Positions 1 to 8,784 are shown, counted from the stretch's first letter. The stretch is 64,000 nt of DNA from Acidobacteriota bacterium (GCA_003165465.1 PLUM01000037.1:1-64000), one strand, 5' to 3'. Notes: a model not told the origin generated them from the letters alone. Made by a program: numbers and translations.

Positions 1-1
1 G

Positions 2-508
<507 letters not shown>

Positions 509-513
509 CGGCA

Positions 514-615
514 GTGGCACAGGCTTTTTATCCTGAGCACGGCGAAGGGCAGCCTGTGTTCTTTCGACTTTCGTGCGCGCAAAATTCAAAACCACACAGG
601 CTGAAGCCTGTGCTA
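514..615. repeat. Twin-hairpin intergenic repeat, family A, copy 1
   Basis: The right arm is the perfect hairpin CACAGGCTGAAGCCTGTG followed by CTAC. The left arm is the same hairpin in opposite order but is interrupted by about 20 bases resembling another short palindrome (ATCCTGAGCACGGCGAAGG). The middle contains the TTCTTTCGACTTTCG-type spacer shared with the other copies. It fills the gap between thiC and the next gene. Confidence 0.85.
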
Positions 616-621
616 CTTGTT

Positions 622-1431
622 TTACCGGCCGGGATTCAGATCGCGCATGATTACGTGAAGGACTTGGCTTGCGCGGCGGGCATCGTTCTCGGAAACAGTT
701 AATTGCGGGTTGCCGTCCGCGTCCGTAATCTCCCGATATCTTCGCGCAACTTCCGGCAATCGCGCGCAACCGCCGCGAATGAGCCCCGCTTTTTCGGCGA
801 CGGCGAGACGTTTGTTAAACGGCCAATCGGAGATGTTTCCTTCCGTGCCTTCACCGGCTTCAGGGATTTCCGCTGCGGCCAGCGCAGAGAGCCCCATGTG
901 TTCCAGCGCGTCGGTCACGATAGCTTCCAGTATCCCGCAAAAATTGATCAGCGCCGTGCCGTAGCTGCCTTGCTCGAGCGCGTTCCGGCTATCGGTGTAC
1001 GCCTGCTCGACAACGGGCCGCAGCTCGGGATTGTGAACGAATTCGAACCGGCGAGGGGTGGGCGCGGCCTCGGGAGATGCGGACGCGCTCTGCCCGGCGC
1101 CCATTCGGGAGAGCGAAACAATCGCCTGTTCCAGAACGCCGACCAGCCGCTCGACAATTTCGGCCGGCGCCACACCTTCGACAACCTGCCCGGACGTGGA
1201 ACGCACAAGAAACGCTTCGCTGAACGCCCGCGCCAGCCAATGCGCCTTGCTGCCTCCGGACAATTGATTGATCGCCACACCACAATCCTGCTGCCAGGCG
1301 CGATTGGCCACGAGCGCGGATTTGTCCGAGGGATCGGCTGCCAGCGTGTGCCGCAGCTCGCTTCCACGGCGGATCAGGCCATCGAGATGAGAAAGATTTG
1401 AGTCGATCTGCGCTCGCAGGTTTTCGTCCAT
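622..1431 (-). CDS. Hypothetical protein, possible DUF4145/Abi-C-like C-terminal domain
   Basis: A 269-aa soluble protein without signal peptide or membrane segment. The N-terminal 110 residues look helical. A linker rich in Ala, Ser and Pro (about 110-130) follows, and then a helical C-terminal half with a pattern like NALEQGSYGTALINFCGILEAI and a late SENDARRASQVLHVIMRDLNP. This half loosely resembles the helical C-terminal domains seen in DUF4145 or abortive-infection-like proteins, but I see no catalytic motif and would not assign a function. It starts 17 bases after the stop of the FadR-type regulator on the same strand, so the two are probably co-transcribed. The start ATG is the only good candidate, with no obvious Shine-Dalgarno. 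Confidence 0.7.
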   Translation of the reverse strand: MDENLRAQIDSNLSHLDGLIRRGSELRHTLAADPSDKSALVANRAWQQDCGVAINQLSGGSKAHWLARAFSEAFLVRSTSGQVVEGVAPAEIVERLVGVLEQAIVSLSRMGAGQSASASPEAAPTPRRFEFVHNPELRPVVEQAYTDSRNALEQGSYGTALINFCGILEAIVTDALEHMGLSALAAAEIPEAGEGTEGNISDWPFNKRLAVAEKAGLIRGGCARLPEVARRYREITDADGNPQLTVSENDARRASQVLHVIMRDLNPGR

Positions 1432-1448
1432 GGGAGGGGCGTCTCTCG

Positions 1449-2261
1449 CTACTTTCCGAGGTCTTTGGGATGCTTGTGGGTGTGCGTTTGGGTGTGCATT
1501 TGGAAATCGGCGATCTGATCGATGTGATTGTACATCGCCTGGGAAGCGCCCTCGGCGTCCCGGCGGCGCAGCGCGGCGACCACCGCCTCGTGTCCGTCGA
1601 CGGATCGGGCGGGGCGGCCTTCCTGCCTTAGCGATTCGGTGCGCGATTCCACAAGCAAATCGTTGAGCGTCGCCATAATGCTGATGACCACGCGATTGCG
1701 CGTGGCGCGCGCCAGGATGGCATGAAACGCCGTGTCCTCGATGATCGCCGATTGGTTGGCTTTGAGCTTTTGCCGTTGCGCCTCGAGGAGGCGCTGCAGA
1801 TCGGCCAAATCTTCATCGGTTGCGCGCAGCGCCGCGGCGCGCGCCACGGCAGGTTCGAACATGCGGCGAACATCCAGCAGCTCATCCTGCAAATCCGCAC
1901 GGTAACTCATCACCGAGGCCAGGGGAGCAACCAGGCGGTCCACGGAAAGTTCGTGCGGAAAAGTGCCTTGGCCGTGCCGCGTCTCGACCAGGCCAATCGT
2001 TTCCAGCGTGCGCAGCGCGTCGCGGATCGAGCCGCGGCTTACGCCGAAGCGCTCCGCAAGATGGCGTTCCGAGGGCAGCGGCTCGCCTGGAGGAAAGGTG
2101 CCCTCCAGCATCAACATGCGAATCCGGTCGGCAACTTCCTCGGCAACGCGAGTTTTCTTGATCGGCGTGATGAGACGAGCCTCGCCGCTGGTAGAATGCG
2201 CGAATCGCTTGACAGCATTCCGCGCGGATGATACTGTTTCGTCGTTAAGTGGTTCAATCAC
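1449..2261 (-). CDS. GntR-family (FadR subfamily) transcriptional regulator
   Basis: DNA-binding repressor-type protein with an N-terminal winged helix (EEVADRIRMLMLEGTFPPGE, PLPSERHLAERFGVSRGSIR, DALRTLETIGLVETRHGQGT) and a C-terminal all-helical FCD ligand domain (LLDVRRMFEPAVARAAALRA, DTAFHAILARATRNRVV). FCD domains usually bind carboxylates through a metal. The frame stays open far upstream, but that part lies over the start of the divergent gene. The chosen start is GTG at 2259-2261, giving 270 aa, because no ATG, GTG or TTG lies between it and the helix-turn-helix. The start codon falls inside a 23-bp palindrome that is probably this protein's own operator. It is divergent from the CDC48/oxidoreductase operon and is the obvious candidate to control it. 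Confidence 0.9.
   Translation of the reverse strand: MIEPLNDETVSSARNAVKRFAHSTSGEARLITPIKKTRVAEEVADRIRMLMLEGTFPPGEPLPSERHLAERFGVSRGSIRDALRTLETIGLVETRHGQGTFPHELSVDRLVAPLASVMSYRADLQDELLDVRRMFEPAVARAAALRATDEDLADLQRLLEAQRQKLKANQSAIIEDTAFHAILARATRNRVVISIMATLNDLLVESRTESLRQEGRPARSVDGHEAVVAALRRRDAEGASQAMYNHIDQIADFQMHTQTHTHKHPKDLGK
2209..2237 (+). promoter_or_regulatory. Sigma70-type promoter for the 2286-10587 operon
   Basis: A perfect -35 TTGACA (2209-2214) is followed by 17 bp and a weak -10 TACTGT (2232-2237). Transcription would start near 2244, about 42 bases before the first gene of the operon and just upstream of the palindrome at 2248-2270. Confidence 0.55.
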
Positions 2262-2270
2262 TGATCCACT
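2248..2270. promoter_or_regulatory. Probable FadR-type operator (23-bp palindrome)
   Basis: The arms AGTGGtTCA and TGAtCCACT are inverted repeats (eight of nine positions pair) separated by five bases (ATCAC). The site lies immediately downstream of the predicted start of transcription of the plus-strand operon and covers the GTG start of the minus-strand regulator. One bound dimer could therefore block both directions. This is inferred from symmetry and position. Confidence 0.55.
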
Positions 2271-2285
2271 GTACCACAGACTGAC

Positions 2286-2627
2286 ATGAGCGAAAAGCTT
2301 TTTGAGTTCATGACCGCTGGCTCCCCGCGCGCCGTCTCCGGCGCGATCGAGCAATTTACCGTTGGCCTCGGCAGCCTGACGGCACTCATCGTGCCATGGG
2401 AAAGCGATCGTGTCACGCTGTGTATGGCGGTTACCGTGACGCAGGGCGAAGGCTGGGCCCTGGAGCATACCAACCTCGGCACCGTCCGTTTGACCGACGC
2501 CGGAAATGAAACGACCCGCGTGGAAGTTCTGGCCGACAAGCCGGAACATGCCGAGCAGCAGAAATTCTCCAAACTCTTCGACCGGTTCAGCAGTGAACTC
2601 CAAACACGATTTCAGGCGATGCAGTGA
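2286..2627 (+). CDS. Small conserved-looking protein of unknown function (113 aa)
   Basis: First gene of the operon. A soluble 113-aa protein that starts MSEKLFEFMTAGSPRAVSGA and contains a hydrophobic central stretch (LGSLTALIVPW) likely forming beta strands, followed by an acidic helix near the end (KPEHAEQQKFSKLFDRFSSE). No signal peptide, no known motif. Its stop overlaps the GTG start of the CDC48-like gene by GTGA, so translation is coupled and a partnership with that ATPase is likely. I do not recognise the family. Confidence 0.75.
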   Translation: MSEKLFEFMTAGSPRAVSGAIEQFTVGLGSLTALIVPWESDRVTLCMAVTVTQGEGWALEHTNLGTVRLTDAGNETTRVEVLADKPEHAEQQKFSKLFDRFSSELQTRFQAMQ

Positions 2628-4843
2628 ACGAAGCCGCGCCATCCTCGCCCGTAGCCACGATTACATTGCGTGTGGCGGAAGCGCGGGTGGAGGACGTGGG
2701 GCGCGCCATTGCGCGGCTCGCTCCGGCCGACATGCAGCGCATTGGCGCCAAGGCTGGTGACGTCGTAAAGATTACCGGCAGCACATCGTCCGTGGCGCGC
2801 GTGGAAGTTTCCGACGAACAGCACGGAAGCGTCGTTCAGATCGACGGCACGGCCCGCAGCAATTGCGGAGTGGGCTTGCAGGAGCAGGTGACGGTCGTGC
2901 CCGTCGAGCACTCGCAGGCCGTGGCCGTGCGGCTTTCGCCCATGTGGGTGGGCTCGGCGCCGGCCATCATCGCGCCGGAGCGGATCGTCGAGGACCTGAC
3001 GGGGGTTGCGGTCACGCAGGGTTGTGTTGTGCGCGTGCCGACGTTTTCGAAGGCCGTGAACTTCCAGGTGGTGCGCACCATTCCCTCGGGGCCGGTCATG
3101 ATTGGGCCGCGCACGGACATTCGCATTGTGGAAGGCGAGCAGACCGTAGTGAGCGCTCCCGCCGTGTCGTACGAGGATATTGGCGGGCTGGAGCGGGAAG
3201 TGGCGCGCGTGCGGGAAATGGTCGAGCTCCCGCTGAAGCATTCGCGCATTTTTGAGCGGCTGGGAATCTTCGCGCCTAAGGGCGTGCTCTTGTACGGTCC
3301 TCCGGGCACGGGCAAAACGCTTTTGGCGCGCGCCGTGGCGGCCGAAAGCCGGGTGCACTTCATTTCCCTGAACGGCCCGGAAATCATGCGGAAGTTTTAC
3401 GGCGAGAGCGAAGCGAAGCTGCGCGAAGTGTTCGAGGAAGCGGCGCGGCGCGCTCCCGCGATCCTGTTTATCGACGAAATTGACGCCGTGGCGCCCAAGC
3501 GCGCCGAAGTGTCGGGCGAAGTCGAAAAGCGCGTGGTGGCGCAACTCCTGGGCCTGATGGATGGGTTTGTATCGCGCGGCCAAGTGATCGTCATCGGCGC
3601 AACCAACATTCCCGAGGTTCTCGATCCGGCGCTGCGGCGGCCCGGGCGGTTCGACCGCGAAATCGAAATTGGCGTGCCGAACACGCAGGCGCGGCTCCAG
3701 ATTCTCAAGATTCACACGCGCTCGATGCCACTCGCGCCGGACGTCAATCTCCAGGAGATTGCCGAGCATTCGCATGGATTTGTCGGCGCCGATCTCGAAG
3801 CGCTGTGCCAGGAAGTGGGCATGATCGCCCTGCGCGCGTTCCTCGCTACCGCCCCGCTCGAAACGGATGGCGCGCCGCCCGCTGAACTGGGATCGCTGCA
3901 CGTGACGCGTGACAATTTTATCGCCGGGTTGAAGGAAGTCGAGCCGAGCGCGACGCGCGAATTCCTGATCGAGAAGAGCACCTCGACGTTTGCCGATCTT
4001 GGCGGGCTTGCCGATACCAAGCGCCTGCTCGATGTCGTCGTCAACCATTCGCACGTGAATAACGATATCTACGATCAAGTGGGGCTTGCGCCGCCGCGCG
4101 GCATTCTGTTCGTGGGGCCTTCGGGCACCGGCAAGACCGCGCTGGCGCGGGCGCTCTCTGGCGAGAAGGAGATTCCGCTGATCGCCATCGACGGGCCGCA
4201 ACTGTATTCAAAGTGGCTGGGCGAATCCGAGCGGGCGCTGCGCGAGGTGTTCAAAAAAGCGAGGCGCGCCGCGCCTTGCATCCTGTTTTTCGATACGATC
4301 GATGCGCTTGCGCCGAAGTTCGGCTCGGACCACTTGGGCTCGGACATTTATCAGCGAATTCTCAGCCAATTGCTGCGCGAAATCGATAATTTGCGCGACG
4401 TGAAGGGCGTGCTTCTGCTCGCGGCCACCAACCGTCCCGAGCGCGTGGAACCCGCGCTCTTGCGCAGCGGGCGATTTGACTATATCCTTCCGTTCGCGAA
4501 ACCGGGCGTTGCGGACCGGGCCGAGATCCTCAGGATCTGCTGTCGGCGCGTCCCGCTCGCGCCGGATGTGGATCTGGACGCGTTCGCGTCCCGGACGGAT
4601 GGGTCGACGGGCGCGGATCTCGAAAGCCTGTGCAAGAAGGCGACGTTGCTGGCGATTGCGAATTACCGGGACGGCGCTCAAGGCGTTCCCTTCGTTGTCG
4701 GCCGAAGCGACTTTCAATCCGTGTTGGATTCCCATCGCGGCAGCCCCGGATCGCCGAAGGATTCGGGCGCGCGGACCGGCAACGCCGGGGAGTTTACCCT
4801 GGCGGCACATTTACATCTAGATAACAGCGAGGGCAGATCATGA
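2624..4843 (+). CDS. CDC48/VCP-like double AAA ATPase
   Basis: A 739-aa relative of archaeal CDC48 and eukaryotic p97, which unfold or extract proteins with ATP. In order: an N-terminal double-psi barrel type domain (about 10-90), a second N-domain lobe (about 100-180), AAA domain D1 with Walker A GPPGTGKT near residue 225, Walker B FIDEID with Glu285 and the NIPEVLDPALRRPGRFDRE arginine-finger region, then D2 with Walker A GPSGTGKT near 500. In D2 the Walker B reads FFDTID: Thr558 replaces the catalytic Glu, so D2 may bind but not hydrolyse ATP. The GTG start overlaps the preceding stop (GTGA), and its own stop overlaps the next ATG (ATGA). Its placement suggests a role in assembling or remodelling the oxidoreductase. 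Confidence 0.93.
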   Translation: MNEAAPSSPVATITLRVAEARVEDVGRAIARLAPADMQRIGAKAGDVVKITGSTSSVARVEVSDEQHGSVVQIDGTARSNCGVGLQEQVTVVPVEHSQAVAVRLSPMWVGSAPAIIAPERIVEDLTGVAVTQGCVVRVPTFSKAVNFQVVRTIPSGPVMIGPRTDIRIVEGEQTVVSAPAVSYEDIGGLEREVARVREMVELPLKHSRIFERLGIFAPKGVLLYGPPGTGKTLLARAVAAESRVHFISLNGPEIMRKFYGESEAKLREVFEEAARRAPAILFIDEIDAVAPKRAEVSGEVEKRVVAQLLGLMDGFVSRGQVIVIGATNIPEVLDPALRRPGRFDREIEIGVPNTQARLQILKIHTRSMPLAPDVNLQEIAEHSHGFVGADLEALCQEVGMIALRAFLATAPLETDGAPPAELGSLHVTRDNFIAGLKEVEPSATREFLIEKSTSTFADLGGLADTKRLLDVVVNHSHVNNDIYDQVGLAPPRGILFVGPSGTGKTALARALSGEKEIPLIAIDGPQLYSKWLGESERALREVFKKARRAAPCILFFDTIDALAPKFGSDHLGSDIYQRILSQLLREIDNLRDVKGVLLLAATNRPERVEPALLRSGRFDYILPFAKPGVADRAEILRICCRRVPLAPDVDLDAFASRTDGSTGADLESLCKKATLLAIANYRDGAQGVPFVVGRSDFQSVLDSHRGSPGSPKDSGARTGNAGEFTLAAHLHLDNSEGRS

Positions 4844-5487
4844 GCTATACCGAACTCACAGTGTGGACGCGCGGCATCATCATGGACAAGGAAGGCCGCG
4901 ACATCGTCAACTCCATCGGCGCATCGGCCCGGACCGAGGGCAAGTTCTCCCAGGCGATGGAAAATTACGTCGACAACCCGGACCGCACCAACGCCCCGAC
5001 GCGCAAGTACTTGCGCGTGAGCGACACCCAGATCGAAAACGCGCTGACCTATGAGAACGACCATCCGAACATCGTCGTGCTGGTCGAAGGTACGATGGTC
5101 AAGGGCTGGGACTACATGCGCGGAATGCCGCCGGGCGGCACTCTGGTGATCAACACGCACTACTCGCCCGAGTACATGATCCGCTTTGTGCCCGGCGCCG
5201 AGCGCCTCGCGCAGCTTGTGTGCGTGGACGCCGCCAAGCTGGCCGATCACAAATGGCTCTATTACCGCCTGGGTGAGCTGGGCCTCGACCGCCTATCGAC
5301 GGAAGGAGCCGCCGAGCGCGGCAAGGCAGTCGCGCCGGACATCGCCGCTCCGCTGATTGCGGCGGTGGTCAAGGCCACAGGCATCGTCAAGCTGGAAACG
5401 ATTGAACCGTTGATTGCGAATAAAAAGGCGTTCCGTGCGGCGCTCGATGCCTTGCATATCATGCCGCTGAAGCCGGTTGCTGCGTAG
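4840..5487 (+). CDS. 2-oxoacid:acceptor oxidoreductase, gamma subunit
   Basis: A 215-aa protein matching the overall pattern of the gamma (CoA-domain-like) subunit of the pyruvate:ferredoxin oxidoreductase superfamily: a GKFSQAMENYVDNPDRTNAP segment corresponding to the usual FPSFGPERRGAPV region, then a beta-alpha segment NIVVLVEGTMVKG and PPGGTLVINT. The usual N-terminal GRGGQG loop is not present (it reads TRGIIMDKEGRD), so it is a divergent member. It overlaps the CDC48-like gene by ATGA and is followed 23 bases later by the FAD subunit, whose GAGGGG ribosome site lies in the gap. In the better known oxalate enzyme gamma is fused to the ferredoxin-like delta domain; here delta is fused to the next gene instead. 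Confidence 0.8.
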   Translation: MSYTELTVWTRGIIMDKEGRDIVNSIGASARTEGKFSQAMENYVDNPDRTNAPTRKYLRVSDTQIENALTYENDHPNIVVLVEGTMVKGWDYMRGMPPGGTLVINTHYSPEYMIRFVPGAERLAQLVCVDAAKLADHKWLYYRLGELGLDRLSTEGAAERGKAVAPDIAAPLIAAVVKATGIVKLETIEPLIANKKAFRAALDALHIMPLKPVAA

Positions 5488-5510
5488 ACTACTTTTTCGA
5501 GGGGTAAAAC

Positions 5511-7343
5511 ATGTCGACTAAAGGAACACACATTCCCGATTGGCTCAAGGTGCCGTTTGCCGGCATCACTCCCGCGCCATCGCAGGAAAAGGGCCAGGAT
5601 CTTTTTCCGACAGGCAATTGGCGCTCGATCCGGCCTGTCTATCGGGACAAGCTGCCGCCCTGCAACAACGCGTGCGGCACGAACGAAAAGATTCAGGGCT
5701 ACCTCGATCTGGTGAAGCGCGGCAAGTATGTGGACGCCTACGCGTTGATCAAGGAAGACATGCCGTTCCCGTCGGTCACGGGGCGCGTGTGCTACCACCC
5801 GTGCGAGCAGGCCTGCAACCGCGGACAGTACGATGAAGCTATTTCGATTCGCGCGGTCGAGCGGTTCCTTGGCGATCTCGGACAGGCGCTGGCGCGAGAT
5901 GTGGTCAAGGCCGGGCCGTCCAACGGCAAGAAAGTCGCCGTGGTCGGGTCGGGCCCCGCAGGCCACAGCGCCGCGTACCAACTGGCGCGCATGGGCTACA
6001 AGGTGACGATTCTGGAGAAGTCGCCGAAAGCGGGCGGGTTGAATCGCGGCGGCATTCCGGACTGGGTTCTCCCACAGGCGGTGCTGGATCGCGAGATCGA
6101 GCGCCTCGTCGAGATGGGCGTCGAGATCAAGACCAACGTCGAGGTCGGCAAGGACGTCACGTTGGCCGATTTGAAAAAGAATTACGACGCCACCGTGTTC
6201 GCCGTGGGCCTGATCGATCCGAACAGCGCGCGGGCCGAGGGCGAGGATAAGCCGGGAGTGCTGTTCGGGCTTCCGTTCCTTCGCGACATCGGAATGGGCA
6301 CGTCGAAAGTGAAGCTGGGGGCCCGCGTGGCCGTGATCGGCGGCGGAAACACCGCCATCGATTGCGCGCGCGAAGCGCTCCGGCAGGGCGCCGTCGAAGT
6401 GACGTTGATCACGGTCGAAGGCAATCGCAAGGAAATGCCTGCTGGTCCCGAAGACCTGCATGACATGGTCGAGGAAGGCGTCGAGCTGATGCACGGGCGG
6501 GCCATGACGGCCGTTCTGGGCAACGGAAAAGTCGAAGCCTTGCAACTCCATGCGGCGCGCTTCACGGGCGCCATCAACGCCTCGCCGATCGCGATCGACC
6601 GGGAAGCTCCCGGCGAGCGTTTTCCGGTGGACAATGTGATCATTGCCGTGGGACAGAAGCCGTCACTCGGATGGATGCCGGCCGAGTACAAGACCGAGCG
6701 CGGCACGATCAAGATCGACCAGTTCGGGCGCATCGCCAACACGAACTTTTTCGCGGCGGGCGATGTAGTGCAGCTCGGCACCGGCCAGCCGCTCATGGTG
6801 GTGAACTCCGTGGGCGACGGCAAGCGCGTGGCCTTCCATCTGGATAAAGTATTGCGCAACGTTCCGATCGAGCCGCGGACGGTTCCCATCGATGTGATCG
6901 TCGATCTGGACCGCATGAACATGACCTATTTCCCGCACTTCCCGCGCGTCCAGCAGAAGATGCTGGCGCCGGCATCGCGGCGCGGCACGCAGCAGGAAGT
7001 GATCCTGTCGTATTCGGAAGAGCAGGCGACCGAGGAAGCGAGCCGTTGCTTCAGTTGCGGCACCTGCAACGCTTGCGACAACTGTTACCTCGTGTGCCCC
7101 GAGCCTTGTATCGTGCGTTCGGTGCGTTCGAACGGCCTGTACAAGATTCTGGTCGATTACTGCAAGGGCTGCCGCGTATGTATCGAGGAGTGCCCGACCG
7201 GGTGCCTCGAAGGCGTGCCCGAACTGGATTTCGATACGGGCGTGGTTCGCATGGACACGGCATTCGCCATTACGCAGGGATTGCATGGACGCCAGGCCGA
7301 AGAGCTGGCAAATCTGGCGGACCGCCCGGCGAAGAACGTTTAG
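5511..7343 (+). CDS. FAD/NAD(P) oxidoreductase fused to 2x[4Fe-4S] ferredoxin domain
   Basis: A 610-aa electron-transfer subunit. An N-terminal cysteine-rich GltD-type domain (PPCNNACG near 50, then GRVCYHPCEQACNRG near 100) precedes a glutamate-synthase-small-chain-like flavoprotein core with two dinucleotide folds: VVGSGPAGHSAAYQLARMGY for FAD and VAVIGGGNTAIDCAREA for NAD(P). The C-terminal 90 residues hold two [4Fe-4S] sites (CFSCGTCNACDNCYLVCP and YCKGCRVCIEECPTG), as in the delta subunit of pyruvate:ferredoxin oxidoreductases. The protein would connect the thiamine catalytic core to NAD(P). A similar role is known for KorC of the Thauera 2-oxoglutarate enzyme. The ribosome site GAGGGG lies 8 bases before the ATG. 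Confidence 0.9.
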   Translation: MSTKGTHIPDWLKVPFAGITPAPSQEKGQDLFPTGNWRSIRPVYRDKLPPCNNACGTNEKIQGYLDLVKRGKYVDAYALIKEDMPFPSVTGRVCYHPCEQACNRGQYDEAISIRAVERFLGDLGQALARDVVKAGPSNGKKVAVVGSGPAGHSAAYQLARMGYKVTILEKSPKAGGLNRGGIPDWVLPQAVLDREIERLVEMGVEIKTNVEVGKDVTLADLKKNYDATVFAVGLIDPNSARAEGEDKPGVLFGLPFLRDIGMGTSKVKLGARVAVIGGGNTAIDCAREALRQGAVEVTLITVEGNRKEMPAGPEDLHDMVEEGVELMHGRAMTAVLGNGKVEALQLHAARFTGAINASPIAIDREAPGERFPVDNVIIAVGQKPSLGWMPAEYKTERGTIKIDQFGRIANTNFFAAGDVVQLGTGQPLMVVNSVGDGKRVAFHLDKVLRNVPIEPRTVPIDVIVDLDRMNMTYFPHFPRVQQKMLAPASRRGTQQEVILSYSEEQATEEASRCFSCGTCNACDNCYLVCPEPCIVRSVRSNGLYKILVDYCKGCRVCIEECPTGCLEGVPELDFDTGVVRMDTAFAITQGLHGRQAEELANLADRPAKNV

Positions 7344-7474
7344 TTTTGAGATCGGGCAGGGCGGGCGCCGGTTGCGAATTTTGTCCGGCGTCCGCGTAAC
7401 CAGCAGTCGTGAACCAGCAGTCGTCAATCGGTATTCATAGCGTCCGCCAATAGGTGGACCGCGCGGAGTGAGAC

Positions 7475-8683
7475 ATGGCAACGCTTGTTGCAGGAAAAAA
7501 GAAAACGGTTCGGATCAACGGCTGCGTCGCTTCGGCGCAGGCAGCCAAATACGCCGACGTCGATGTGATCACGGCCTATCCCATCCGGCCTTATACGGCG
7601 ACGATGATGGCGCTGGCGCAAATGGTGGCCAACGGAGAGCTGGATGCCGAGTACATCGTGGCGGACAGCGAGCACTCTCAGTTGAGCATCGCGCACGGAG
7701 CATCGTCGAGCGGCGCGCGCGTGTTCACCGGCAGCTCGGGAGTCGGCGTGCAGTACGGCTATGAACTCTATTCGCCGATCTCGGGCAGCCGCATGCCGGT
7801 GCAAATGATGATTGCCGACCGCACGCTCGATCCTCCGGGAGATTTCGGTTCCGAGCACACCGACGCGCTCTCGACGCGCGACATGGGCTGGCTCATGGGC
7901 TGGTCGTGCGACGCCCAGGAAGCGTTCGACAATCACATCATCGGCTACCGGATCGGCGAAGACCCACGCGTCCTCCTGCCGCAGATGGTTTGCCAGGACG
8001 GTTTCTTCGTCTCACACATTGTGTGCGATGTCGAGCTGCCGGACCAAGGCCAGGTCAACGAATTTCTGCCGCCCTACAAGCATCCGTACCCTCTCGATCC
8101 GCGGCATCCGGTGTCGCACGGCCCGCAGATCATGCCCGAGCAGGGTCCACCGCTTCAGCTGGAGCGCGCGCGCGCCATGGAAGGCTCGATGGCGGTGATC
8201 GAGCAGGCTCACGAAGAATTTGCAAAAATTTTCGGACGCCGGTACGACCCGTGGGTCGAGGAATACATGACGGACGACGCCGACGTGGTGTTCTTTCTGC
8301 AGGGCGCGCACGGAGTGACGGCGCGTTACGCGATCCAGCACATGCGCGCGCGCGGCGCGAAAGTCGGCATGGTGCGGCTGCGGACGATTCGGCCCTACCC
8401 GACCGACCGCGTGCAGGAAGTCCTCAGCAAGTTCAAAGTGGTCGGCGTGATCGAGACCAACATGGGACTCGGCAGCGTGAGCAGCGGCGGTTCGCTCTAT
8501 GCGGAAGTTTGCGGCGCGCTTTACGAAAGCAAGAAGCGACCCCTGGTCGTCTCGTTCATGGCTGGAATGGGCGGCGAGGCCATCGTGCTGAAGGAATTTT
8601 ACTGGATGACTCAGAAGATGCTCGAAGCGCAGAAGCGCGGGAGCATCGAAAAGCGCGCGCATTGGGTCGGGTTCGAGGAGTAA
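7475..8683 (+). CDS. 2-oxoacid oxidoreductase alpha subunit, oxalate oxidoreductase type
   Basis: A 402-aa alpha subunit that binds the thiamine diphosphate pyrimidine ring and forms the substrate pocket. The canonical YPITP motif of pyruvate enzymes reads YPIRP here (Tyr35, Arg38), and the substrate loop reads DRTLDPPGDFG (Arg116, Asp119, Asp123, Phe124). With a constant shift of seven these match the residues I recall for Moorella oxalate oxidoreductase (Tyr28, Arg31, Arg109, Asp112, Asp116, Phe117). The segments SEHSQLSIAHGAS and FTGSSGVG form the cofactor site, and a transketolase C-terminal-like domain ends the protein. The start ATG has GGAG six bases upstream. Oxalate as substrate is an inference; another small 2-oxoacid remains possible. 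Confidence 0.88.
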   Translation: MATLVAGKKKTVRINGCVASAQAAKYADVDVITAYPIRPYTATMMALAQMVANGELDAEYIVADSEHSQLSIAHGASSSGARVFTGSSGVGVQYGYELYSPISGSRMPVQMMIADRTLDPPGDFGSEHTDALSTRDMGWLMGWSCDAQEAFDNHIIGYRIGEDPRVLLPQMVCQDGFFVSHIVCDVELPDQGQVNEFLPPYKHPYPLDPRHPVSHGPQIMPEQGPPLQLERARAMEGSMAVIEQAHEEFAKIFGRRYDPWVEEYMTDDADVVFFLQGAHGVTARYAIQHMRARGAKVGMVRLRTIRPYPTDRVQEVLSKFKVVGVIETNMGLGSVSSGGSLYAEVCGALYESKKRPLVVSFMAGMGGEAIVLKEFYWMTQKMLEAQKRGSIEKRAHWVGFEE

Positions 8684-8784
8684 TCAGTTTCGAGGAGTAG
8701 TCAATATTGATGAGGCGGGCTTGAAGGTTTGCACTATGATAGTTGTGGTGCGAGGCTTTGGGGCCGCTATCCGGAGGAGCTAAT

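Noticed and set aside
2262..2642. Longer N-terminus of the FadR-type regulator (open to 2642)
   Set aside because: It runs antisense over the start of the coupled 113-aa gene, has no family similarity, and the winged helix begins only after 2200.
2612..4201. Minus-strand frame opposite the CDC48-like gene
   Set aside because: His/Arg-rich antisense product; the AAA motifs on the plus strand are decisive.
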